From: Yinghuangia seranimata
Lineage (GTDB): Bacteria > Actinomycetota > Actinomycetes > Streptomycetales > Streptomycetaceae
Direction of reading: 5' to 3'
Assembly (NCBI RefSeq): GCF_029953285.1
Contig: NZ_JASAOI010000023.1
Coordinates: 186,001-250,000, forward strand
DNA: 64,000 bases
In this document: one piece after another, positions 37,050 through 45,449 of the stretch
How positions within the stretch are numbered: position 1 is the stretch's first letter
How the letters are laid out: each line of letters opens with the position of its first letter
The notes under the pieces: model-generated
What the model saw: only the letters and a program-made list of their open reading frames with translations
Databases searched by the model: none
Told to the model about the DNA's origin: nothing
Position numbers and translations under genes: made by a program

Positions 37050-37961
37050 GTGTTCGTGCGGACGGCGACGTTCTGGCTCCGGCCGGCGTTCGCGCTGCGC
37101 GTGGTCGGCAGGTTCCAGCGCCTCGTCGGCTTCGACCGCTCCATGGCGCTGTCCTCGGCCGCGCTGACGGCGATGGTGCCGTTGGCCGTCCTGTTCAGCG
37201 GCGTCGTGTCCCGGCTGGGCGGCAAGGACACCGCCGAACGGCTCATCGACCGCTACGGCCTCACCGGGGACGGCGCCGACGCCGTGCGCCACCTGCTGAC
37301 CTCGTCGACCGAGTGGACCACGCTGGGGCTGTTCGGGGTCGCGTTCCTGGTCATCTCGGTGCTGAGCTTCGCGCGGGCCGCGCAGCGGCTGTTCGAGCAG
37401 AACTGGGAGCTGGAGCCGCTGAGCGTCCGCAACACGGTGAACGGCCTGAAGTGGATCGGGCTGCTGGCGGCGGACGCCGCGCTCAGCGGCTGGATCCACG
37501 CGGCCCTCGGCCACAGGCCGTTCGAACTGGCGGCGGCCCTCGTGGTGGCGCCGCTGACGGCGGTGTTCCTCGTGTGGAGCGGCCGGCTGCTGTCCGCCGT
37601 CCGGATCACCCCGCGCGACCTCCTGCCGTTCGGGGTGATCGGGGCGGTCGCGCTGACCGGCTACTCGGTGGCGATGAGCGTGTACATGCCGCGGCTGTTC
37701 AACTCCTCCACGGCCCGGTACGGGGCGATCGGGGCGGTGTTCGCCATGCTGTCCGCGCTGTTCGGGGCGATGTTCGCGGTGGTGGCGTCGGCGGCGCTGG
37801 GCGCGGAGGTCCGCGAGGAGCTCGACAGGATCGGCCGGGGCGAGCGTCCGCCGGACGACGAGGTCCGCAAGGAATGGGACACGGTGCTCGCGCAGGCGCG
37901 CTCCCGCTGGGAGGCGACCCGCGGCCCGGCCGTGGTCGGACGCCTGACCCGGAAGCACTGA
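37050..37961 (+). CDS. second YihY/BrkB-family membrane protein
   Basis: 303 residues from GTG 37050; the start is uncertain. Six helices are visible, among them LSSAALTAMVPLAVLFSGVVS, LGLFGVAFLVISVLSFARAA and FAMLSALFGAMFAVVASAALGAEV. The basic N-terminus (RTATFWLRPAFALRVVGRFQRL) matches the family. It is about 9 kb downstream of the other YihY gene. The C-terminus is charged and probably cytoplasmic. Confidence 0.75.
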   Translation: MFVRTATFWLRPAFALRVVGRFQRLVGFDRSMALSSAALTAMVPLAVLFSGVVSRLGGKDTAERLIDRYGLTGDGADAVRHLLTSSTEWTTLGLFGVAFLVISVLSFARAAQRLFEQNWELEPLSVRNTVNGLKWIGLLAADAALSGWIHAALGHRPFELAAALVVAPLTAVFLVWSGRLLSAVRITPRDLLPFGVIGAVALTGYSVAMSVYMPRLFNSSTARYGAIGAVFAMLSALFGAMFAVVASAALGAEVREELDRIGRGERPPDDEVRKEWDTVLAQARSRWEATRGPAVVGRLTRKH

Positions 37962-38217
37962 GCGCGGGCGCACAGCCGGGTGGCGACGCGGCGCTTGAGC
38001 GCCGACGCGACGCCCGCGACGGTGTTGTCGCCGGCGACCCCGGGATCGGAATTCCGCGTTCCGGACATCCTCCGAACCTCAGTTTTCTCTCAAATGCGAT
38101 TCCCGGTCGAGTTCGCCGTCGCTAGCCTGCCTGCACGCCGCAGTACCGAATCAACAACGGGAAAAGGCGCGGTCCGAGGTCTGACTTTTCCGGCAAAGCC
38201 GGTACGGGGAGCGCGAT

Positions 38218-39279
38218 ATGTGGGCACCGGGAACGGTATTCGGCGGCCGGTACACCCTCGTCGAACTGATCGCCACGGGTGGCGTGTCGGCCGTGTGGTG
38301 GGCCGACGACGCCGTGTCCGGGCGCCGGGTCGTGCTCAAGGTCGTGCATCCGGTGCTCGGCGGGAAGGCCGTGGCGGCGGCGCAGTTCCACGGCGAAGCG
38401 CGGCTCTTGGGATCGTTGGAGCACCCCGAGGGTGCCTACGTCGGCGGCGCCGGGCGGGCCGGCGGCAGCCCCCGTACCCCGTATGTCGTGGCGCAGTTCG
38501 TCGACGGACGGACGCCTGCCGCGCAGGCCACCGCGAGCGGCCCCCTACCGTACGAGCGGATCCCCGAGGTCGTGGCCCACTCGTTGGAAGCGCTGCACAT
38601 GGTGCACCGACCCGCCGTCGCGGACCGCCGGGCCGTCGCGCACCGCGGCGTCGAGCCTCTCGCACCCGCGCCGCTGCCGCTCCACGGCGCCGCGCGCCGC
38701 TCTCCCCGCAGGCGCCGCAGGGCCGTTGCCGCCCTGCCCGCGGCGGCGGCGATCGCCGCCACCACGCTGTTCGCCGTGCATTCCTGCACGGTCGACGGCT
38801 CCCGTGCGCCGCGGGCCGACCAGCCGATCGCCCAGCAGCCGGTCGTGCCGGGTCCGGCCGTACCGCGGACGACACCACCGGCCGACGCCGCCACGCCGAC
38901 GGGACCCGGCTCTTCGCCGTCCACCGCGTCCGGAAGCCCCGGTCCCGCCGGGCCGCCCGCACCGGTATCCGGCGGGCAGCCGCCGACGGGACCGGCGACG
39001 CACACCGCGCCCACCTCGGGCGCAACGCCCGCCCGCGGCACGCCGGGCGGCGGTAGCGGTGCCGGTAGCGTCCGACCCTCGGCACCGCCGCCCGCGGGTC
39101 CCGCCGCCGCGCAGCCGCGCCCGACCACCGCGGCTCCGGCACCTGCCGCCGCGGCGACGCCGTCCGACGCGTTGACCACGCACCTCGGGCAGTGCCTGGA
39201 CGGCATGGGCTCCAGCCTCCAGGAGACCCTCGCGTACTGCATCGCGACGCCCCCGGCCCAACCGTGGTCGATTCCGTGA
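38218..39279 (+). CDS. truncated Ser/Thr kinase-like membrane protein (pseudokinase)
   Basis: 353 residues in one open frame, start ATG with GGGGAG before. The N-lobe is good: GGRYTLVELIATGGVSAVW, then VVLKVVHP with Lys 41 and the Glu of AAAQFHGEARLLG. After the alpha-E helix (HSLEALHMVHRP near residue 131) the HRD, DFG and all C-lobe elements are missing, and the sequence passes almost directly to one membrane helix (about 168-186) and a Pro/Thr-rich outside tail ending with two cysteines. An internal deletion of about 120 residues would explain it. It cannot be an active kinase by its own residues. Confidence 0.72.
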   Translation: MWAPGTVFGGRYTLVELIATGGVSAVWWADDAVSGRRVVLKVVHPVLGGKAVAAAQFHGEARLLGSLEHPEGAYVGGAGRAGGSPRTPYVVAQFVDGRTPAAQATASGPLPYERIPEVVAHSLEALHMVHRPAVADRRAVAHRGVEPLAPAPLPLHGAARRSPRRRRRAVAALPAAAAIAATTLFAVHSCTVDGSRAPRADQPIAQQPVVPGPAVPRTTPPADAATPTGPGSSPSTASGSPGPAGPPAPVSGGQPPTGPATHTAPTSGATPARGTPGGGSGAGSVRPSAPPPAGPAAAQPRPTTAAPAPAAAATPSDALTTHLGQCLDGMGSSLQETLAYCIATPPAQPWSIP

Positions 39280-39607
39280 CGCGGCGCGGCCGCGTAGGGT
39301 ACGCGGCCGCTTCCGAGCCGTCGTGGAAAAAATTGACCTGCGCGGGATATCGAGGGAAATCCGCATTCCACGCAAGCCGGCTGTGAACACACGCCACCGG
39401 CCGACCGCACAATTGCGTGGCCGATACGGACGCCCGATTCCGTTTCGCAGTAACGTTCCTCCACCCTCGGAACGATGAATTCCGGTGCCCTGAACCTCAA
39501 ATCACCCTCAAGTGTAATTCTCGCTTACATCGGCTCGGCGTAGCGTCGCGGACGTACCGCAGCGTCGATCCGGCGCGTGTGTGACCGTTGTCGAAGGGAC
39601 GCCGCAC
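39280..39607. other. 328-bp promoter region of the secreted-protein gene
   Basis: It contains the terminator at 39286-39310 and then a relatively AT-rich region (GGAAAAAATTGACC near 39326, TCAAGTGTAATTCTCGCTTACA near 39509). The last 100 bp hold TAGCGT at 39541-39546, a plausible -10 element for the secreted-protein gene. No other gene is seen. Confidence 0.4.
39286..39310 (+). terminator. terminator after the pseudokinase gene
   Basis: GCGGCCGCGTA (39286-39296) pairs perfectly with TACGCGGCCGC (39300-39310) around GGG. It begins seven bases after the stop and ends in TTCC. Confidence 0.75.
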
Positions 39608-41992
39608 ATGGGATCTGGACAGCACACGAAACGCCGCCCGGTCAGGAGCGGCCGGATGGCCGCCGGGGTCGTCGTGGCGGTGTCGGTGATGCAGGTGGCG
39701 CAGGCCGCCACAGCGACCACCGCCCACGCGGACACTCCGTCGAACCAGCTTCCGCCGGGCGAGAGTCCGGAGCCCGGCTGGTCCGACGAAGTGCAGCGCT
39801 GGATGAACGACAACATCCCGGTGCACCCGGACGCGGTGCCGCCCACCGCGCGCGCGTACTGGCCCCAGAAGTTCCTCGCGTGGGTCCTCACCAAGACCGT
39901 GGTGGACGGTCCGATCCCGTTCGGCATTCCCACCACCGAGCACGGCGCCTGGGGGCTCGCCAAGGACATCGCCAGCGCCACGGCCTCGTGGGTCGGGGAG
40001 CGGGCCAGGACCAAGGCCGAAGAGCGCGCGGCGGCGCGCGAGATCGTCGCGGCACGGAGCGAGGCGTTCACGAACTACCTCGAAGAGCTGAACCGCGGCC
40101 CGGTCGGCCCTCAGAGGCTGGGCGAGTACATGGTGGCCGACGCGTTCTACCAGGGGCTTCCCGAAGAACTCCGGCACGTGGAGATCAACGAGTTCGCGCG
40201 GAGCCTCGTGAAGGAGACCGTCACCGGCATCGACCGGATGGCCCCGCCCGGGGAGTTGAAGGCCGGCGCGGATGCCGCCAAGGCCCGCTGGGACGAGGCG
40301 GCGCGGGACGGGACCATCACGGACGTCCACGACTACGAGCTGTTCAAGGCGACGAAGGCGACGCAACCGGGGGTCAAGGCCTCGGACATGACGCGCGACA
40401 ACTACATGGACTGGCAGGAGGCCCGCTACCGGGAGCAGGTCCCCGGTTACCGGCCGCCCGGTTTCAAGGGGCCGGGCGGGTCAGGCGGATCAGGTGGGCC
40501 CGGCGAGGGCGGCGACCCCGCGGGTCGGGGCGGCGGCACGGGCCCGAAGCCGTTGGGGCAGGGGCCGTCCGGGGGCGCGGCCCCGGGGAACTCGGGGAAG
40601 GGCGGGCGCGGCGGCAAGCCGTCCGGCGGCTCGGGGGCGGCGAACCCCGATCCCGGGCGCGGCGGTTCCGGCGGTTCCGCCAAGGGCGGCCCGGCGGCGA
40701 ACGAGGCCGGGCCCGGCACGGCGAAGCCCGGCGGCGCCATGGGCGACCCCGCGGCGGGAGACCCGGTGCGTGCCAACGGCACCCCGGAGGCCGGCCCGGG
40801 CCGGCCGCCCGCCGGCAAGCCGACCGGGTCCGCCCCCGAGAAGGCGGGTGCCTTGGCCGTGGAGAAGCCGGGCGTCCCGGCCCTGGAGAAGCCCGTGGGT
40901 CCGAGAGCCACGCCGGGGAGCGCCCTCCCGCGCGAGGGCGCGTTCGTCAAGGGCCTCAAGGTCGGCGTTCGCGACAACGCGATCGCCACGGCCATCCTCA
41001 TCGCGTTGGAGCGTGCCGACGGAATCTTCACGTCGGACTACCAGAACTGGGTGGTCCGTCGCGCCCTGCAGGATCCCGCGTTCGCGAGCCGCTACCTGGC
41101 GCAGTACCGGCAGTGGGAGTCGCTGAACTGGGCCCAGCGGACCGCGGACGAACTGGAACACCTGGTCGACGACGGTCTGTACAACATCGACAAGTCCGCG
41201 TTCACGCCCGAGATCATGCACTTCATGATGGACGCGAACGCGTATTGGGAGCAAGTCCAAGGCGACTTCAGCCTCGACCCGCTGGACCCGCGCGTCAGCG
41301 CCCTGCCGTACTACGGGGGTGCGCAGACCACGGACGCGCTCAACCGGTACACCATCGACAAGTTCGGCCACTGGAGCGACAAATCGGCGGTGCAGTTCCC
41401 CGTCGAGCGCGTCGCCCCACCGCGGGCCGCCCCGCCCGCGACCGAGCCCGAGGATTCGAAGCAGCCGCAGGGGCAGCAGCAGGCCCCTGCGTTCCTCAAG
41501 CCCGGCGCCGCGAGTCCTGCGCCTGCCGAGCAGGCACCCGCGAAGCCGGGTCCGGCGAAGCCGAACTCGACCCAGCACTACGCCCAAAGCCAGAACGCCA
41601 AGACCGGCCAGTACCGCGCGCCGAGCAAGCCCACCGTGGTCCCGAACAGCATCGTCCCGGGGCGCGCCAACAATGATCCGACGCGTGGCGGCTCGTCCTC
41701 CGGCGGCAACCGCCTCGGTGAGGGCAGCCACCCCTCCACCGGAGGCAACGGAGGCAACGGCTCGGGCGACGGGGCCGGCGGTTCGTCGGGTGGGACGGGC
41801 ATGTCGACTCCCGGCGGCGGCACGGGCGCCGGCTCGGGCGGCGACTCGGGCACCGGCAACGGCGGCGGCTACAGCAACGCCCCGAGCGACCCGGGCCCCG
41901 ACGTCGCGCAGGGGAACATGGACCGGCACACCGGTCCGTTCGGCGAGGGCGGACACACCCCGCGCGGAGCGGACCCGGAGACCAGGGTGTAA
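39608..41992 (+). CDS. large secreted Gly/Pro-rich protein of unknown family
   Basis: 794 residues from MGSGQHTKRRPVRSGRMAAG, with GAAGGGA before. A signal peptide (cleavage near residue 42, after TTAHA) is followed by a helical domain to about residue 280, a Gly/Pro-rich disordered linker of about 180 residues, a second domain (about 440-600) with EGAFVKGLKVGVRDNAIATA and NWAQRTADELEHLVDDGLYNIDKS, and a long Gly/Ser/Pro-rich C-terminus. No LPXTG or catalytic motif is seen. Its second domain is charged and helical. The protein may be a secreted toxin-like or surface protein, but nothing proves it. Two terminators follow. Confidence 0.65.
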   Translation: MGSGQHTKRRPVRSGRMAAGVVVAVSVMQVAQAATATTAHADTPSNQLPPGESPEPGWSDEVQRWMNDNIPVHPDAVPPTARAYWPQKFLAWVLTKTVVDGPIPFGIPTTEHGAWGLAKDIASATASWVGERARTKAEERAAAREIVAARSEAFTNYLEELNRGPVGPQRLGEYMVADAFYQGLPEELRHVEINEFARSLVKETVTGIDRMAPPGELKAGADAAKARWDEAARDGTITDVHDYELFKATKATQPGVKASDMTRDNYMDWQEARYREQVPGYRPPGFKGPGGSGGSGGPGEGGDPAGRGGGTGPKPLGQGPSGGAAPGNSGKGGRGGKPSGGSGAANPDPGRGGSGGSAKGGPAANEAGPGTAKPGGAMGDPAAGDPVRANGTPEAGPGRPPAGKPTGSAPEKAGALAVEKPGVPALEKPVGPRATPGSALPREGAFVKGLKVGVRDNAIATAILIALERADGIFTSDYQNWVVRRALQDPAFASRYLAQYRQWESLNWAQRTADELEHLVDDGLYNIDKSAFTPEIMHFMMDANAYWEQVQGDFSLDPLDPRVSALPYYGGAQTTDALNRYTIDKFGHWSDKSAVQFPVERVAPPRAAPPATEPEDSKQPQGQQQAPAFLKPGAASPAPAEQAPAKPGPAKPNSTQHYAQSQNAKTGQYRAPSKPTVVPNSIVPGRANNDPTRGGSSSGGNRLGEGSHPSTGGNGGNGSGDGAGGSSGGTGMSTPGGGTGAGSGGDSGTGNGGGYSNAPSDPGPDVAQGNMDRHTGPFGEGGHTPRGADPETRV

Positions 41993-42005
41993 CCACGGAC
42001 TCCCC

Positions 42006-42029
42006 TCGGGCGAATCACCCTTCGCCCGA
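42006..42029 (+). terminator. first of two terminators after the secreted-protein gene
   Basis: TCGGGCGAA (42006-42014) pairs with TTCGCCCGA (42021-42029) around a 6-nt loop. Confidence 0.7.
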
Positions 42030-42055
42030 CCCGAGCAGTGCCCTTGCACACGACT

Positions 42056-42087
42056 GCGGGCCGGCAGGCCGATGCCTGCCGGCCCGC
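42056..42087 (+). terminator. second terminator, 14-bp perfect stem
   Basis: GCGGGCCGGCAGGC (42056-42069) pairs perfectly with GCCTGCCGGCCCGC (42074-42087) around CGAT. Confidence 0.8.
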
Positions 42088-42243
42088 GGCCGCGAGGATC
42101 AGGCGTGTTCGGGTGCCATCCCACCGTCGGACCGCGCTGCCGCGTCCACGACATGCTCGCCCCGCATATGGACGTGGACTCCTCGCCGTGGGGACGGCTC
42201 CCCGACTGACAGCCCGTCGGCGCTGCTCGCGTGAACGCGGCGG

Positions 42244-42722
42244 TCAGCTCGGCGCGCCGCGGCCGCGGGCTGCCACGCCGAAGGCGAGCGCGCCCGTCAG
42301 CAGGGCGCCGGTGAGTGCGACGACGGCCCACTGTCCGAGGGAGTCGACCTGGTGGCCGAATCCGAGCAACTGCCAGATGCCGTCCCGCAACCCCAGCGAT
42401 ACCGGTAGCGCCGACGCGCCCGCGGTGGTCGCGATCCGGGCGGCGCGTCGGATCCGCGACGCGGGCGGGGGCGCGGCGAACCACAGGACGCTGTTGCAGA
42501 TCACCGCGAAGGCGAAGGTGCCGCCCGCGAAGACGGCGGCCTCCACGGCGAAGAGCAGTGCCCCGGGCCGGCCCTCGCCGGACGCCGGTCCGTGGCCACG
42601 AGCAGGCCGGCGGCGAGGGCGGCCGCCGCGGCGAGCCCGGTGAAACGGCGGCGGACGACCGCGCCGTCCGCAGCTTCGCCGCCAGGCAACGCCGCTACGG
42701 CGGCTGAGACGGCCCCGCTCAC
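42244..42722 (-). pseudogene. membrane protein gene, probably broken by a frameshift
   Basis: Two frames join at about 42560. Upstream (start at 42722): MSGAVSAAVAALPGGEAADG... GLLVATDRRPARAGPG. Downstream: GPGALLFAVEAAVFAGGTFAFAVI and two more helices. Both read GPG at the same G-run, so one inserted or lost base would restore one protein of about 158 residues with four membrane helices. The downstream frame alone could start at GTG 42546, but no ribosome site is clear there. A sequencing error is possible. Confidence 0.5.
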
Positions 42723-42742
42723 CCGTCAGGGGCGGCTTTGTG

Positions 42743-42786
42743 GCCTCATTATCGAATTACCGTTAACGGTAAGACCTCAATGAGGC
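42743..42786. promoter_or_regulatory. 44-bp nested perfect palindrome (candidate operator)
   Basis: The core TTACCGTTAACGGTAA (42757-42772) is a perfect 16-bp palindrome. Outer arms GCCTCATT (42743-42750) and AATGAGGC (42779-42786) are also perfectly inverted, separated by 6 nt on each side. It lies 20 bp upstream of the membrane gene's start. The core has the look of a TetR/PadR-type operator. Confidence 0.6.
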
Positions 42787-42839
42787 TTGCGGGGTGGGAA
42801 ATCGGGCTTTTCGGGTGTTCCGGGACCTCGGAGCGGGGT

Positions 42840-42863
42840 GCAACATAATTCCCGCTATGTTGC
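42840..42863. promoter_or_regulatory. 8-8-8 dyad upstream of DHFR-like gene
   Basis: GCAACATA (42840-42847) and TATGTTGC (42856-42863) are perfectly inverted around 8 bases. AT content is well above average. A second regulator binding site is likely. Confidence 0.5.
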
Positions 42864-43075
42864 ATGTTTCGTAACCGGCGTGCGGCGAGAGTGGGGCGCG
42901 TTACGCATTTCTGTGAGCGTCAACGTGAGCGGCGGCGCGCACGAGCCGTCGGAGCGGGCGCCCGGAGAAATTCCTCGAAGAAGTCCGCGCGGAGGTGTCG
43001 GGTCGGGGCGGTGCCGTTCGTGGCAGAGGTGAGGCCGCCCACCGGGGGCGGCGCCGAGGCACGGGAAACGCCACC

Positions 43076-43684
43076 ATGAAGCTGACGACCATGACCCAGG
43101 TCTCCCTCGACGGAGTGATGCAGGGCAACGGCGCCGCGACGGACGACCGCAGGAACGGGTTCGAACGCGGCGGATGGGCCCGCGGCAAGGGCGAAGACGA
43201 CACCCGGGAGTACATCGCGCGGACCTACCGGCGCGCCGAGGCGTTCCTGTTCGGCCGCCGCACCTACGAGCTGTTCGCCGGCTCGTGGGGGTCCGTCGGC
43301 TCGATGCGCGCCCACCCCATCGGCGTCGCCCTGAACACCGCCCCCAAGTACGTCGCCTCCACCACGCTCACCGCCCCGCGCTGGGACGACACGACCGTGC
43401 TCCGCGGCGACCTCGCCGACGCCGTCCGCAAGCTGAAGGCCGAGCCCGGCGGCGAACTGCAGGTCCACGGCAGCGGCGCCCTGGTCCGCTGGCTCCTGGC
43501 GAACCACCTGGTCGACGAGATGACCCTCGTCGTCGTCCCGGTGATCGTCGGCCAGGGCGCCAGACTGTTCCCCGAGACCGGCCCCGACCTCGCGTTCGGC
43601 CTCGTCGAGTCGCGCGTCGACACCAACGGCGTGACGATCCAGGTGTTCCGGCCTGCCGGGCCGCCGCGGTACACCGCCGCCTGA
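43076..43684 (+). CDS. dihydrofolate-reductase/RibD-C-like family protein
   Basis: 202 residues from MKLTTMTQVSLDGVMQGNG. The DHFR/RibD-C fold is supported by VSLDGVMQG at the start, FLFGRRTYELFAGSW (substrate strand) and GGELQVHGSGALVRWLLANHLVDEM (NADP loop), ending with TLVVVPVIVGQGARLF. These actinobacterial paralogues are probably NADPH-dependent reductases of unknown substrates. It is first in an operon with the DGPF protein and the ECF sigma gene. Confidence 0.85.
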   Translation: MKLTTMTQVSLDGVMQGNGAATDDRRNGFERGGWARGKGEDDTREYIARTYRRAEAFLFGRRTYELFAGSWGSVGSMRAHPIGVALNTAPKYVASTTLTAPRWDDTTVLRGDLADAVRKLKAEPGGELQVHGSGALVRWLLANHLVDEMTLVVVPVIVGQGARLFPETGPDLAFGLVESRVDTNGVTIQVFRPAGPPRYTAA

Positions 43685-43741
43685 CGCCCCCGCCACCACG
43701 ACCACCCGACCGCCGACCAGACACCCCAGGAGATGATCCCC

Positions 43742-44065
43742 GTGCAGTACCTGGTTTCCGTGATCGACGACAAGGCCAACCCCGGCAGCACCGACCAGCG
43801 GTCCGCGATCAGCGCGTTCAACGAACGCCTGATCGCCGAGGGCTACTGGGTGTTCGCGGGCGGACTCGCCGACACCGACACCGCCACCGTCGTCGACAAC
43901 CGCGGCGAGCAGCCGGTGTTCAGCGACGGGCCGTTCGTCGAGTCCAAGGAGTACCTCGCCGGCGTCTGGGTCTGGGAGGCCCCCGACCTGGACGTGGCGC
44001 TGGGGCTCGCCGCCGAGGCGTCCAAGGTGTGCGACCGCAAGATCGAGGTCCGGCCGTTCCAGTGA
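43742..44065 (+). CDS. DGPF/YCII-related protein
   Basis: 107 residues from GTG 43742, with AGGAG 9 bases before; ATG 43733 is too close to that ribosome site. The signature DGPF is in PVFSDGPFVESKEYLAGVWVWEA, and the fold is the YCII-type alpha/beta barrel. These proteins are conserved neighbours of ECF42 sigma factors and occur as their targets or modulators. The stop overlaps the sigma gene by 4 nt (GTGA). Confidence 0.88.
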   Translation: MQYLVSVIDDKANPGSTDQRSAISAFNERLIAEGYWVFAGGLADTDTATVVDNRGEQPVFSDGPFVESKEYLAGVWVWEAPDLDVALGLAAEASKVCDRKIEVRPFQ

Positions 44066-45306
44066 ACGACGTCCACGAGGCGGTCACCCGCGCCCACCGT
44101 GAGGAGTGGGCGCGGGTGGTCGCCGCGCTGAACCGGCGCTTCGGCGACCTCGACATCGCCGAGGAGGCCGCCGCCGAGGCGTTCGCGACCGCCGTCGAAC
44201 GCTGGCCCGCCGACGGCGTGCCCCCCAACCCCGGCGGCTGGCTGACCACCACCGCGCACCGCAAGGCCATCGACCGCATCCGGCGCGAGAACAAGCGCCG
44301 CGACAAGCACAAGGAGGCCCGGATGGCGTACGACGACGACCCGCCCGAGCCCCCCGAGCCGACCGGCGCGATCGACGACGACCGGCTCCGGCTGGTCTTC
44401 ACGTGCTGCCACCCCGCGCTCGCGACGCAGACCCGCGTCGCGCTGACGCTGCGCATGGTCGGCGGCCTGACCGTGCCCGAGATCGCCCGCGCCTTCCTCG
44501 TCCAGGAGACCGCCCTGGAGCGGCGGATCACCCGCGCGAAGGCCAAGATCAAGGCGGCCCGCATCCCGTACCGGGTGCCGTCGGCCGAGGACCTCCCGGC
44601 CCGGGTCACCGGCGTACTCGCCGTGCTGTACCTGGTGTTCAACGAGGGCTACCTCGCGACCGGCCCCGGCACCGACCCGGTGCGCCGCGACCTGACCGCC
44701 GAGGCGATCCGGCTCACCCGCCTGGTCCGCGCCCTCCTGCCCGACGACGGCGAAGTGGCCGGGCTGCTCGCGCTGATGCTCCTCACCGAGGCCCGCCGCA
44801 CCGCCAGGGTCTCGGCCGGCGGCGAACTCGTCCCCCTGGGCGAACAGGACCGCGGGGCCTGGGACACGCCGCTGATCGCCGAAGGCCACCGGCTCGTCCG
44901 CGAACGCCTCGCCGCTGCCGCCGCCGGGACCGCCCCCGGCCGCTATCAGATCCTCGCCGCGATCAACGCCGTGCACACGTCCGCCCGCGACGTCCGCGAC
45001 ACCGACTGGTCGCAGATCCTCGCCCTCTACGACCGGCTCGTCCGCCTCGACCCCTCACCGGTCGTCGCCCTCAACCGGGCCGTCGCCGTCGCCGAACTCG
45101 ACGGCCCCCAGGTCGCGTTGGCGGCCGTCGACCGCCTCGGGGACGCGCTGGCCGGCTACCACGCCTACCACGCGACCCGCGCCGACCTCCTGCGCCGCCT
45201 CGGCCGCAGCGAACAGGCGCGCGCCGCCTACGACAAGGCCGTCGGCCTGGCGGGCAACACCGCCGAAACCGCCTACCTGACCCGCCGCCGCGACCAACTC
45301 CGGTAG
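44062..45306 (+). CDS. ECF42-type RNA polymerase sigma factor with TPR-like extension
   Basis: 414 residues from GTG 44062. Sigma region 2 includes DLDIAEEAAAEAFATAVERW and GWLTTTAHRKAIDRIRRE (about 28-78), and region 4 is LTLRMVGGLTVPEIARAFLVQETALERRITRAK (about 133-165). The C-terminal 240 residues are TPR/helical, the ECF42 feature, with ALYDRLVRLDPSPVVALNRAVAVAEL. No anti-sigma gene accompanies it; the extension is thought to take that role. Coupled to the DGPF gene. Confidence 0.9.
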   Translation: MNDVHEAVTRAHREEWARVVAALNRRFGDLDIAEEAAAEAFATAVERWPADGVPPNPGGWLTTTAHRKAIDRIRRENKRRDKHKEARMAYDDDPPEPPEPTGAIDDDRLRLVFTCCHPALATQTRVALTLRMVGGLTVPEIARAFLVQETALERRITRAKAKIKAARIPYRVPSAEDLPARVTGVLAVLYLVFNEGYLATGPGTDPVRRDLTAEAIRLTRLVRALLPDDGEVAGLLALMLLTEARRTARVSAGGELVPLGEQDRGAWDTPLIAEGHRLVRERLAAAAAGTAPGRYQILAAINAVHTSARDVRDTDWSQILALYDRLVRLDPSPVVALNRAVAVAELDGPQVALAAVDRLGDALAGYHAYHATRADLLRRLGRSEQARAAYDKAVGLAGNTAETAYLTRRRDQLR

Positions 45307-45439
45307 CCCCCAACGGACTTGACCGACACCCCAGGGATACCGCCCGGACCGGCCGCGGCCTCCGGAACCCACCCGGAGCCGCCGGGCACCTCAACCGAGC
45401 CGCCGGCGCCGGAGGGTGCTTCGCAGCCGGCTCTTTCCT

Positions 45440-45449
45440 CTATATATAG
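45440..45449. promoter_or_regulatory. AT-only palindrome CTATATATAG
   Basis: In a GC-rich setting a CTATATATAG palindrome stands out. It lies 145 bp before the NAD(P)-binding gene at 45594 and could be a -10 element or operator. No matching regulator is adjacent. Confidence 0.3.

Larger units (their letters stand above)
42723..43075. other. 353-bp regulatory interval with two strong dyads
   Basis: No gene is supported. The interval is AT-richer than its surroundings and holds the nested palindrome at 42743-42786 and the dyad at 42840-42863. It separates the frameshifted membrane gene (minus) from the DHFR-like gene (plus). Confidence 0.55.
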
